Both the position numbers and the translations under genes were made by a program. The notes under the pieces were generated by a model. The model did not search any database, was not told the origin of the DNA, and was given only the letters and a program-made list of their open reading frames with translations. Below, in pieces: positions 6,352-12,797 of a stretch of 12,797 nt of DNA. The stretch spans positions 1-12,797 of the forward strand of contig CABPZV010000045.1 of the NCBI GenBank assembly GCA_902462015.1. The letters run 5' to 3'. Within the stretch, counting starts at the first letter, position 1. Each line of letters begins with the position of its first letter. The DNA is from an uncultured Eubacteriales bacterium (GTDB taxonomy: Bacteria > Bacillota > Clostridia > Oscillospirales > CAG-272).

Positions 6352-9123
6352 ATGACTAATAATGATCCTCACGGACATGATAATATAAGACCGCAGTCTT
6401 CCGGAGGCCTTCCGGAGAGGAGCAGACGTTCTGTTCCGGCCGTAGCGAATCGTATGCGCGGCGCAGGTTCGCGGAATACAGGGAAAGCTGTAAAGAGCGG
6501 TATGCGGCGCAGCGGCGGCGGTAGAAGCTCTCCGGGCGGAAAACGTCCCGGAACCGACTGGAAGCAGGAGCTGCGCGGCTCGCTTAAAATTGTCGGACGG
6601 GTCAGCCTTAAGGTGCTTACATATGTCGTAAACGTCTTTCTAACTCTTTTGCTTATCGGCATTATCGCAGGAACAATTATGGGATGCGCGTTTCTTTATT
6701 ATATAAACAACTATGTTGACGGAAGCGTAGACGATTTTGACATGTATATGAGCGATCAGGACGCAAGTACTTCGATTTATACGATGGACTGGTCTGACAG
6801 GCAGAGCGGAAGAGGAACTGAGGTTGAGGTTGAAGACCAGCGTCTCTATGCAAAGGAAAACCGTCTGCTTGTTTCTTACGATAAGGTTCCGAAATATCTT
6901 ATTGATGCGTATGTTGCGACTGAGGATCACCGCTTCTGGAATCATCCGGGAGTAGATTGGATTCGTACTATACGGGCTGCGCTTAATTATTTTCTCGGCA
7001 ATTCATTCGGAGGGGCTTCGACAATAACACAGCAGGTTGTCAAGAATATCACGCAGGATGACGATGTCACCATACAGCGAAAGGTGCAGGAGATTTTGCG
7101 TGCGCTGAACCTTGAGAAAGCGAAGGACAAGACGGAAATCATGGAGCTGTATCTGAATCTTGTCTACTGCTCGCGCGGATGCTACGGGGTTCAGTCGGCT
7201 GCATATGTGTATTTCGGGAAGGACGTGAGCGAGCTTACTCTGCTTGAATCGGTGGCAATTGCGGGGATTACCCAGGCTCCTTCAAAATATGATCCTGTAT
7301 CCAATCCTGAAAACAATAAAATAAAGCGTCAGGCAATGCTCAAAAATATGTATGAATACGGCTATATTACTGAGGAAGAGCTTGACGAAAATTACGATGC
7401 GGATCTTGTTCTGAATTACGATAAGGGAGGGGCAAGCACGTCGAACGGCTCTACAGTATTTACATGGTATACAGAGGCTGTATTTGACGAGGCTGTCGAG
7501 CTTCTTATGGAAGCTAAGGGGCTGAATTATGCGGCTGCGCAGACGTACCTTTATACCGGCGGACTGGATATAGTTACGGCGCAGGACCCCGAAATCCAGA
7601 AGATTTTAGAGAATTACTATGAAAACGACAGTTCATTTCCGCGTGTGAACAATTCAGGGGTACAGCCTGAATCGTCTATGGTTATAATTGATCCGTATAC
7701 CGGAGATGTTGTTGCGCTTGTCGGAGGACGCGGGCTTAAAACGCAGAATCTTATACAGAACTGCGCGACGCAGACTACGCGCTCTCCAGGTTCTTCAATC
7801 AAACCGCTGGCTGTCTATGCTCCTGCTCTTGAATATGGCGTTATTAATTATGGAAGTGTTGTGGATGATAGTCCTGCGACATTCGGAGAAGTTAAATATG
7901 ACAGCAACGGAAACAAGACTTATACCAGACCGGACGGTTATCCTCAGAACTATAGTAATAAATTCCGTGGACTTACAACGATAGAATATGCGGTTACACA
8001 TTCGCTCAATACCGTTGCTTATAAGGTTCTTGATATGCTGACGCTCGACAGGTCTTTTGACTTTGTCAAAAATAAGCTTCATATGGACAGCTTTCTTGAC
8101 AATTATGAGACAACAAGCGGAGCAATTCTTTCTGACAAGGACTATTCCGCGCTTGCTCTCGGAGGTATGAACTACGGTGTTACTTTGCTTGAGATTACTG
8201 CGGCATATCAGATTTTCCCGAATTCCGGAGTGTATAATACTCCGCACACTATACTTCAGATAAGGGATAAACAGGGAAATGTAATTGTTAATAATGACAT
8301 TGAAAGCGAGGTTGTAATTAGCGACCAGACAGCGACGATTATGACAAAGCTGCTTCAGAATGTTGTTACCAGCGGTACGGCAAGTTCGATAACGCTGAAA
8401 AACAGAGTGAACGTTGCGGGTAAAACCGGTACGACCACGGACGACCGTGACCGTTGGTTTATTGGATATACCCCATATTATGTTGCAGGCGTATGGTTTG
8501 GCTATTCAATGCCGCAGAGTCTCAGCGCATTCTCTGCATCTAAGGCGCCTTCCGTAGTGATATGGGACGAGGTCATGAACCAGGTGCAGGATTTGGTAGA
8601 ACAGAGGAATCAGGAGCGTGGAGAAGCCTTGAAATCCTTTGTAGATGCTCCAGGCGTAATTTCATGCACCTATTGCATTGACTCAGGCAAGGTGTACGGA
8701 GAGGCCTGCAAGGCCGATCCGCGCGGACATAGAGTTGCAACAGGTTATTTCACTCTTGCAACAATGCCTACCGAAGCTTGTGACGTGCATGTTATGGTCG
8801 ACTACGATCCAGGAAACGGCGTGGCAAATTCCGGCTGTCCCGGTACGGTCAAGTATTCTCTTCTGAACATTAAGGGCAGAAATTTCCCTGTTCAGGTGTA
8901 TATAGCAGATGCCCAGTATGCATGGCGGCAGTTGCCGGAGGGCGCTTCTATGAATACCGACCCAGGAAATTCGTTCTTTGCAAATTCTCTGGAACCTGGA
9001 GTATTTTCTGGAATCAGCGGAGGAACTCACTTTAACCGTGGATGTTCTTCTCACAGCCCGTCTTCCGGAACAGACGACGAGGGAGATGATGGCGGCAGCG
9101 AGGAAACTGAGGCAGATGAATAA
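6352..9123 (+). CDS. Class A penicillin-binding protein (PBP1A family), glycosyltransferase/transpeptidase
   Basis: This bifunctional membrane enzyme polymerises lipid II into glycan strands (GT51 domain) and cross-links peptides (transpeptidase domain). The 923-residue product starts with a basic, Gly/Arg-rich cytoplasmic tail of about 80 residues. One transmembrane helix follows (about 85-120). The GT51 domain has EDHRFWNHPGVD (catalytic Glu191) and GGASTITQQ. The transpeptidase carries all three motifs: SSIK (Ser481, Lys484), SLN (551-553) and KTGT (691-694). The C-terminal 150 or so residues contain six Cys in TYC-, EAC- and GC-type contexts and end in an acidic, low-complexity tail (DDEGDDGGSEETEADE). 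The start ATG 6352 follows GGAGG (6336-6340) by 11 nt; a TTG at 6316 would add 12 unlikely residues. It probably has its own promoter, and the transcript likely ends at the terminator at 9318-9363. Confidence 0.96.
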   Translation: MTNNDPHGHDNIRPQSSGGLPERSRRSVPAVANRMRGAGSRNTGKAVKSGMRRSGGGRSSPGGKRPGTDWKQELRGSLKIVGRVSLKVLTYVVNVFLTLLLIGIIAGTIMGCAFLYYINNYVDGSVDDFDMYMSDQDASTSIYTMDWSDRQSGRGTEVEVEDQRLYAKENRLLVSYDKVPKYLIDAYVATEDHRFWNHPGVDWIRTIRAALNYFLGNSFGGASTITQQVVKNITQDDDVTIQRKVQEILRALNLEKAKDKTEIMELYLNLVYCSRGCYGVQSAAYVYFGKDVSELTLLESVAIAGITQAPSKYDPVSNPENNKIKRQAMLKNMYEYGYITEEELDENYDADLVLNYDKGGASTSNGSTVFTWYTEAVFDEAVELLMEAKGLNYAAAQTYLYTGGLDIVTAQDPEIQKILENYYENDSSFPRVNNSGVQPESSMVIIDPYTGDVVALVGGRGLKTQNLIQNCATQTTRSPGSSIKPLAVYAPALEYGVINYGSVVDDSPATFGEVKYDSNGNKTYTRPDGYPQNYSNKFRGLTTIEYAVTHSLNTVAYKVLDMLTLDRSFDFVKNKLHMDSFLDNYETTSGAILSDKDYSALALGGMNYGVTLLEITAAYQIFPNSGVYNTPHTILQIRDKQGNVIVNNDIESEVVISDQTATIMTKLLQNVVTSGTASSITLKNRVNVAGKTGTTTDDRDRWFIGYTPYYVAGVWFGYSMPQSLSAFSASKAPSVVIWDEVMNQVQDLVEQRNQERGEALKSFVDAPGVISCTYCIDSGKVYGEACKADPRGHRVATGYFTLATMPTEACDVHVMVDYDPGNGVANSGCPGTVKYSLLNIKGRNFPVQVYIADAQYAWRQLPEGASMNTDPGNSFFANSLEPGVFSGISGGTHFNRGCSSHSPSSGTDDEGDDGGSEETEADE

Positions 9124-9137
9124 TCCCGATTAATAAC

Positions 9138-9295
9138 CTAACGCAGATGTCCCCCGCCTTCTAAGGCGGTCGCCTCCTAAGGCGGCGGGTTCCACTTCAA
9201 GGTTTCAGTGGGAGTTATAATCTCCCACTGAAACCTTGATGAGCTAACGCTCTCTGCGTAGGCTGCAATCGTTCGCAAGCGCAGGAGCGTTGCTC
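9138..9295 (+). repeat. Modular intergenic repeat, copy 2
   Basis: The element begins 15 nt after the PBP stop with the box CTAACGCAGATGTCCC. Two tandem 16-bp units (GCCTTCTAAGGCGGTC, GCCTCCTAAGGCGGCG) follow. Next comes a perfect 17-bp hairpin with a 7-nt loop (arms 9198-9214 and 9222-9238). The right end (9239-9295) is nearly identical, in reverse complement, to positions 1-57. Compared with copy 1 it has one additional 16-bp unit. It lies between the PBP gene and its terminator, so it is probably transcribed as the PBP mRNA 3' end. Confidence 0.9.
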
Positions 9296-9317
9296 CGATT
9301 TAAATTTCATTCAACAT

Positions 9318-9366
9318 AAAAAGCGAACCTTTCTCATATATTATGAGAGATGGTTCGCTTTTTGCA
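9318..9366 (+). terminator. Intrinsic terminator after the PBP gene, possibly bidirectional
   Basis: A 12-bp perfect outer stem (AAAAAGCGAACC at 9318-9329 with GGTTCGCTTTTT at 9352-9363) and a 7-bp inner stem (9332-9338 with 9342-9348, loop TAT) form a long hairpin. The T-tract on the 3' side and the A-tract on the 5' side allow termination on both strands. It follows repeat copy 2 and separates the PBP transcript from tspO. Confidence 0.85.
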
Positions 9367-9409
9367 TAACTTTAAGAGGTATGAGTTTAGTAAATAAATT
9401 TTTCAGACA

Positions 9410-9445
9410 ATGTCGGAAAGGAATGGTCATAGTTATGAGAATTAA
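9410..9445 (+). promoter_or_regulatory. Shared start-context element of tspO, with overlapping mini-ORF
   Basis: ATG 9410 opens an 11-codon ORF (MSERNGHSYEN, stop 9443-9445) overlapping the tspO start ATG at 9435. It includes GGAAAGG (9415-9421) and TGGTCATA (9424-9431). The mini-ORF start is 25 nt before the gene start, exactly as at murB, and the encoded peptides are alike (MYERYGHNNE, MSERNGHSYEN). Whether the mini-ORF is translated or the RNA sequence itself matters cannot be decided here. Confidence 0.4.
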
Positions 9446-9950
9446 AAACATATGGCAGAGGATATGCGCTGATCTGCGAAGAATAAATATTCGTACTACC
9501 TTGATATTTGCCATCGCGGTTCTTGTGGGCGGAATCCTTGTCTCCATTTTTGGCGGAAACCGCGGTCTTTATTCTGTGATAATACGTCCTGCATTTGCAC
9601 CGCCCGCTTTTGTTTTTGCAATCGTCTGGACAATACTGTATTTTCTTATCGGCGCTGCGGCAGGAGCGGTTTTTGGATTTGAGGACAAATGTCTTGAGGC
9701 CGTCAAGTATAAGGGACTTTTCCTTTTTGTTCTGATGCTGTTTTTTAATTATATCTGGTATCCGCTCTTTTTTGGCGGAGGAATGTTTTTTATCGCGCTT
9801 CTTGATATTCTTGTTATGATAATACTGTCGCTTGCAATAAGAAAATTGTTTGGAAAGATTTATTTCACAGCAAAACTCATTATGACGGTTTATATTATCT
9901 GGTTGGTATATGCCGCACTTTTGAACTTTTCGGTTGTTTTGCTGAACTGA
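9435..9950 (+). CDS. TspO/MBR family membrane protein
   Basis: TspO proteins are five-helix membrane proteins that bind porphyrins and other hydrophobic ligands; bacterial members are linked to stress and tetrapyrrole handling. The 171-residue product has five hydrophobic segments (about 20-45, 60-80, 92-112, 115-135, 145-168). It carries the family signatures RPAFAPPAFVFAIVWTILY, NYIWYPLFF, and a last helix with YIIWLVYAALLN. The start ATG 9435 is chosen because the residues encoded from ATG 9381 or 9423 are not family-like. The nearest Shine-Dalgarno-like AAAGG ends 13 nt before it. It lies downstream of a strong terminator, so it needs its own promoter; I see only a weak candidate (TTGCAT at 9362-9367 with an AT-rich region 19 bp later). 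The physiological ligand cannot be told from sequence. Confidence 0.9.
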   Translation: MRIKNIWQRICADLRRINIRTTLIFAIAVLVGGILVSIFGGNRGLYSVIIRPAFAPPAFVFAIVWTILYFLIGAAAGAVFGFEDKCLEAVKYKGLFLFVLMLFFNYIWYPLFFGGGMFFIALLDILVMIILSLAIRKLFGKIYFTAKLIMTVYIIWLVYAALLNFSVVLLN

Positions 9951-9992
9951 CAGCAGACGATTCGATATACAGGCAAAAATTTCATTATGCTA

Positions 9993-10021
9993 TTGAACTT
10001 TGTAAAAATATCTGGTATTAT
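9993..10021 (+). promoter_or_regulatory. SigA promoter with extended -10, upstream of the GHL10 gene
   Basis: TTGAAC (9993-9998), a 17-bp spacer and TATTAT (10016-10021) preceded by TG at 10013-10014 (extended -10). This is the best promoter match in the window. It implies a leader of roughly 165 nt before ATG 10194. The leader contains a 15-codon open frame (10111-10158, MWSNEEDNITVICLL) with no convincing ribosome binding site, and I see no recognisable riboswitch. Confidence 0.65.
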
Positions 10022-10193
10022 ATATTACACGGAAGATTTTTTCGGCTGCCGGAATTTTACAGAGATTGCATGACATAGATAAATAGTTTTAAGAAACGGT
10101 GAAAATGTTTATGTGGTCAAATGAAGAGGATAATATCACTGTGATTTGTCTGTTATGACTGCATGTGTTATTGAAGTGAAAGGCATATTAAAA

Positions 10194-11711
10194 ATGAATG
10201 CAAAGCGGAAAGCTGTATATGTCGCGCTGTTTGTATGCGCCGCAATGCTTATTGTTTTTTTAAAATCGGTACTTCAAGGCGGCGGAGAAGCTGCTGCACG
10301 ATCGGATGAACAGGATTCTCCGGGAGATGTTTCAATGTCGATAACAAATCCCAACCGTGAAATTCGGGGCGTATGGATAGCGTCTGTCTATAATATCAAT
10401 TTTCCGTCCGCAAAAAATCTGGGGTCTGACGTTTTAATGAGAGAGCTGGACGACATTGTCAGAACTGCTTCATTAAACGGACTGAATACAATTTTATTTC
10501 AGGTACGTCCCATGTGCGACGCGCTTTACAAATCATCTCTTTTTCCGGTGTCTGCCGTTGTTTCGGACGACCGTACTTTGCCTGACGGGTTCGATCCGCT
10601 TGCGTATATAATTGAAGCGGCTCACGCTGAGGATATTGCAGTATATGCATGGATCAACCCGTTCCGCGTTACGACCGGTGGTGCAGATAGCATAGAGGCG
10701 GCGCTCGATTCGCTTCCGGATACAAGTCCGGCGAAGCAAAATCCGGAATGGTGTGTGTTTTATAACAAACAGCTTTTATTGAATCCTGGGCTGCCTGAGG
10801 TTCGGAAGCTTGTTGCGGACGGTGTATCGGAGATTGCGGAGGGATATGCAGTGGACGGGATTATTTTTGACGATTATTTTTATCCTTATCCTGCCGAAGG
10901 TGAAATCTTTGATGATTCCGACGCGTACGCGTTATACGGAGGAGGACTGGAAATCGGGGATTTCCGAAGAGAATCTGTAAATGCGCTTGTAAAGGAATGC
11001 TATGAGGCTGTGAAGGCTTATGGTACTCTCTGCAATTTCGGCGTTTCGCCGTTCGGAATCTGGCGCAATGCCTCGTCTGACGGGAACGGGAGCGAAACCT
11101 CAGGACTTCAGGCATATGACAGCCTGTACTGCGATGCGCTGGCATGGGCAGCGGGCGGATACGTCGATTTTCTTGCTCCTCAGATTTATTGGCAGTTTAC
11201 AAACGAGAGGGCGCCGTACGAGACCTTGCTCAATTGGTGGAACTCGTCGCTGGACGGGACAAGTGTAAAGCTTCTTATCTCTCACGGTACGTACAATTCA
11301 GCCGAGTGGGGAACCGAGGGCGAAATTGAGCGGCAGATAACTGCCGCAAGACAAAAGCTTTGTTATTACGGAAGCCTGCAATACGGCTATGCGTCTATAA
11401 AGGCGAATGATATGAATCTCGAAAGCCAGCTTTCAGCTGTGTACTGCGACGAAATAATATATTCCGATCCAGTTTCGAACGGAAGAGAATTTAAGGTATA
11501 TACTCCGGAGTATGGTTCTTCCGTGAATGACGGTGAGGTTCTGATATCCGGTATTTCCGATCCCGGCGCTGCGCTTTCGGTTGACGGAAAGGCCGTCGGA
11601 AGAAATAAGGACGGAAGTTTTGAATTCATCATTCCGCTATCTCCGGGAAAAAATACTTTTGAATTTACCCAAGGGGAAAAAACGTACGAATACATATTGT
11701 ACAGAAATTGA
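10194..11711 (+). CDS. GHL10/DUF187 (YngK-like) glycoside-hydrolase-like surface protein with C-terminal Ig-like domain
   Basis: The 505-residue product starts with a short basic segment and a hydrophobic stretch (about 6-25), a signal peptide or membrane anchor, then a Ser/Asp-rich linker. The central GHL10 TIM-barrel-like domain (about 50-410) begins with REIRGVWIASVYNINFPS. It carries FQVRPMCDALYKSSLFP, YAWINPFRV, the hallmark VDGIIFDDYFYPYP (Asp226-Asp227), FGVSPFGIWRN and FLAPQIYWQF. This family is predicted to be glycoside hydrolases acting on cell-wall or other glycans; activity for this one is unproven. The last 75 residues (SSVNDGEVLISGISDPGA, SFEFIIPLSPGKNTFEF) look like a bacterial Ig-like domain. 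ATG 10194 follows AAAGG by 10 nt; a longer TTG start at 10146 lacks such a site. It probably forms its own unit, or is transcribed with mecA. Confidence 0.88.
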   Translation: MNAKRKAVYVALFVCAAMLIVFLKSVLQGGGEAAARSDEQDSPGDVSMSITNPNREIRGVWIASVYNINFPSAKNLGSDVLMRELDDIVRTASLNGLNTILFQVRPMCDALYKSSLFPVSAVVSDDRTLPDGFDPLAYIIEAAHAEDIAVYAWINPFRVTTGGADSIEAALDSLPDTSPAKQNPEWCVFYNKQLLLNPGLPEVRKLVADGVSEIAEGYAVDGIIFDDYFYPYPAEGEIFDDSDAYALYGGGLEIGDFRRESVNALVKECYEAVKAYGTLCNFGVSPFGIWRNASSDGNGSETSGLQAYDSLYCDALAWAAGGYVDFLAPQIYWQFTNERAPYETLLNWWNSSLDGTSVKLLISHGTYNSAEWGTEGEIERQITAARQKLCYYGSLQYGYASIKANDMNLESQLSAVYCDEIIYSDPVSNGREFKVYTPEYGSSVNDGEVLISGISDPGAALSVDGKAVGRNKDGSFEFIIPLSPGKNTFEFTQGEKTYEYILYRN

Positions 11712-11730
11712 ATTACCATATTTTTAGGGG

Positions 11731-11797
11731 TACCATTTTCTCTGTCGCTCGCTTATAATGTAAGTGATGACTATCTGTATGCCGGCAATTTTCCGGC
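11731..11797 (+). promoter_or_regulatory. Possible mecA promoter -10 and leader hairpin
   Basis: A perfect TATAAT (11754-11759) lies 68 nt before mecA, but the -35 area (TACCAT, 11731-11736) is not close to consensus. Between the box and the gene, GCCGG/CCGGC (11781-11785 with 11793-11797) forms a short hairpin with a 7-nt loop, followed by TTT. The stem is too short and the T-run too weak for a confident terminator or attenuator. Confidence 0.35.
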
Positions 11798-11827
11798 TTT
11801 CAGTAAAAATATTACGGAGTGATAGAG

Positions 11828-12610
11828 ATGGAATTAATAAAAATCAGCGACAGCAAGCTGAAAATTGCACTGACGCCGACGGATATGGAGAAATATTCGC
11901 TCGATATTCAGACAATGGATTATGATAAAACCGAGACAAGATCGGCATTCTGGCAGCTTTTGGATGAGGCAAAGCATAAGACAGGCTTTGACGCGGCTTC
12001 GGAAAAGATATTTGTGCAGATTTATTCATCGATCGGCGGCGGATGTGAAATGTATGTAACAAAGCTGAAAAAAACTGCACCGTACGGAAGCAGCGGTACG
12101 GATGAACGAAACGGGCAGGATATGCAGGACAGATGCGGCACAGAGGACGAACAGAACGGGACGAGCGGACAAAATCTGCAGGATAAACAAGACAGCCAGT
12201 GTAATGAGAACGGATTACCTGAACAGGGCAGTGACAATAAACAGAAAGCGTCAAATGCCGTATTGCCGGAATATGTAAAATCTGCGGTGACAGAAGCTAT
12301 ACCAGCGGTAAAATGTATTTGCCGAGTCTCGGCACTTGATGAGCTCTTGCAGCTTTGTCTCTATGTAGAAAATCATCTCGATGTTTCTCAAAGCTCTGCT
12401 TATCTCGAGAAAACTTCGGACGGAAAGTGTTATTATCTTGTCTTTTCATATCGCCCCGCAGACGGATGCAAAGAAAGTGAAATTCCGGAAAATCTTTATC
12501 TTTCAGAGTTTGGCAGTCTTATGAAAGAAAAGACCGGTGTTTACATATCAGAGCATTGTCAGTGCATTTGCGAAAGGGATGCCGTAAAAATCTTGTCAGC
12601 TCTTTTGTGA
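11828..12610 (+). CDS. mecA: Adaptor protein MecA (ClpC adaptor family)
   Basis: MecA-type adaptors bind substrates through the N-terminal domain and the ClpC ATPase through the C-terminal domain, feeding proteins to ClpCP. In Bacillus, MecA targets ComK. The product has 260 residues against roughly 220 in B. subtilis. The N-domain (1-80) reads MELIKISDSKLKIALTPTDM and FWQLLDEAKHKTGFD. A hydrophilic Gln/Asn/Asp/Gly-rich linker (about 81-145) follows, with imperfect repeats (NGQDMQD, GQNLQDKQD). The C-domain (146-260) has the family pattern CRVSALDELLQLC, YLEK and YYLVFSY, and ends VKILSALL. The longer linker explains the extra length. GGAG (11816-11819) lies 8 nt before ATG 11828; GTG 11819 is an unlikely start. 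The substrate in this organism is unknown. Confidence 0.88.
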   Translation: MELIKISDSKLKIALTPTDMEKYSLDIQTMDYDKTETRSAFWQLLDEAKHKTGFDAASEKIFVQIYSSIGGGCEMYVTKLKKTAPYGSSGTDERNGQDMQDRCGTEDEQNGTSGQNLQDKQDSQCNENGLPEQGSDNKQKASNAVLPEYVKSAVTEAIPAVKCICRVSALDELLQLCLYVENHLDVSQSSAYLEKTSDGKCYYLVFSYRPADGCKESEIPENLYLSEFGSLMKEKTGVYISEHCQCICERDAVKILSALL

Positions 12611-12663
12611 GCAGGAATTTATGACAGAGGATTAATAAAATAATAACTTAGGCAAGATGTTCC

Positions 12664-12754
12664 GCCATTAAGGCGACAGCCTTAATGATAGTCACCTCTT
12701 AAGGCATTCGCCATTAAAGCTGCCGCCCTAATGGCGATCGCCTTTCAGGCGGCG
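12664..12754 (+). repeat. Tandem array of six 15-16 bp palindrome-like units
   Basis: Units begin at 12664, 12679, 12694, 12710, 12725 and 12740; typical ones read GCCATTAAGGCGACA and GCCCTAATGGCGATC. Five begin with GCC and most contain the inverted GGC core, so adjacent units can pair with each other. The sequence has degenerated in the second to fourth units. Confidence 0.75.
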
Positions 12755-12782
12755 GGTTACATTTTGCCATTCAGTGGGAGAT

Positions 12783-12797
12783 ATAACCTAACGCAGA
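12783..12797 (+). repeat. Start of a fifth repeat element, cut by window end
   Basis: ATAACCTAACGCAGA matches the start of copy 2 (9135-9149), so a new element of the copy 1/2 subtype probably begins within the hairpin loop of copy 4. Only 15 nt are visible. Confidence 0.5.

Larger units (their letters stand above)
12643..12797 (+). repeat. Modular intergenic repeat, copy 4, interrupted and truncated by window end
   Basis: This element starts with the box ATAACTTAGGCAAGATGT, as in copy 3. The core has six tandem units of 15-16 bp (12664-12754), the largest array here. It continues with GGGTTACATT and the left arm of the long hairpin (CCATTCAGTGGGAGA, 12768-12782). The expected right arm does not follow. 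Instead the loop's ATATAA runs straight into CCTAACGCAGA, the beginning of another element. The unit array includes GGCGATCGCC (12733-12742). It lies about 30 nt after mecA. Confidence 0.85.

Noticed and set aside
7795..8247. 150-codon - strand frame inside the PBP gene
   Set aside because: Antisense to the conserved transpeptidase domain, no recognisable protein features.
12664..12754. Possible CRISPR array
   Set aside because: The units are directly adjacent at 15-16 bp with no spacers, and no cas genes are present.

Overview
The window looks like chromosomal DNA from a moderate-GC Gram-positive bacterium. The class Clostridia is most likely, perhaps an Oscillospiraceae/Ruminococcaceae-type gut lineage. 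This is inferred from the combination of WhiA, a PHP-containing DnaE, a large class A penicillin-binding protein with an acidic tail, TspO and the ClpC adaptor MecA, plus AAAGG/GGAGG ribosome binding sites and SigA-like promoters. No phage, transposase, CRISPR, tRNA or rRNA gene is visible. All seven main genes are on the + strand.

Layout. Positions 1-142 hold a structured intergenic repeat (copy 1, - orientation). Next come murB (peptidoglycan precursor reductase), whiA (sporulation/division regulator homologue) and dnaE (DNA polymerase III alpha). A second repeat (copy 3, -, about 6096-6261) separates dnaE from a class A PBP gene with its own probable promoter. After the PBP gene stands a third repeat (copy 2, +, 9138-9295) and then a strong hairpin terminator (9318-9363). 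The last part holds tspO, a GHL10/DUF187 (YngK-type) glycoside-hydrolase-like lipoprotein or anchored protein with a clear extended -10 promoter, and mecA. The window ends inside a fourth, long repeat (copy 4, +, from 12643), which appears to be interrupted by the start of a fifth element.

Functionally, much of the window concerns the cell envelope and growth: MurB makes UDP-MurNAc, the class A PBP polymerises and cross-links glycan, and the GHL10 protein is a likely cell-surface hydrolase. WhiA links to division, DnaE to replication and MecA to ClpCP proteolysis. The genes themselves are mostly ordinary housekeeping.

The interesting material lies between the genes and at gene starts. (i) A BOX-like modular repeat family has a conserved end box, a variable number (1, 2, 3 or 6) of 15-16 bp palindromic units, and a long perfect hairpin whose two arms differ between copies in a compensated way. 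(ii) A nearly identical ~25-nt sequence containing TGGTCATA sits at exactly the same distance from the start codons of three unrelated genes (murB, whiA, tspO). In two of them it forms a mini-ORF that overlaps the gene start. WhiA is unusually short and lacks its usual rapZ-yvcK neighbours, and DnaE carries a low-complexity insertion.
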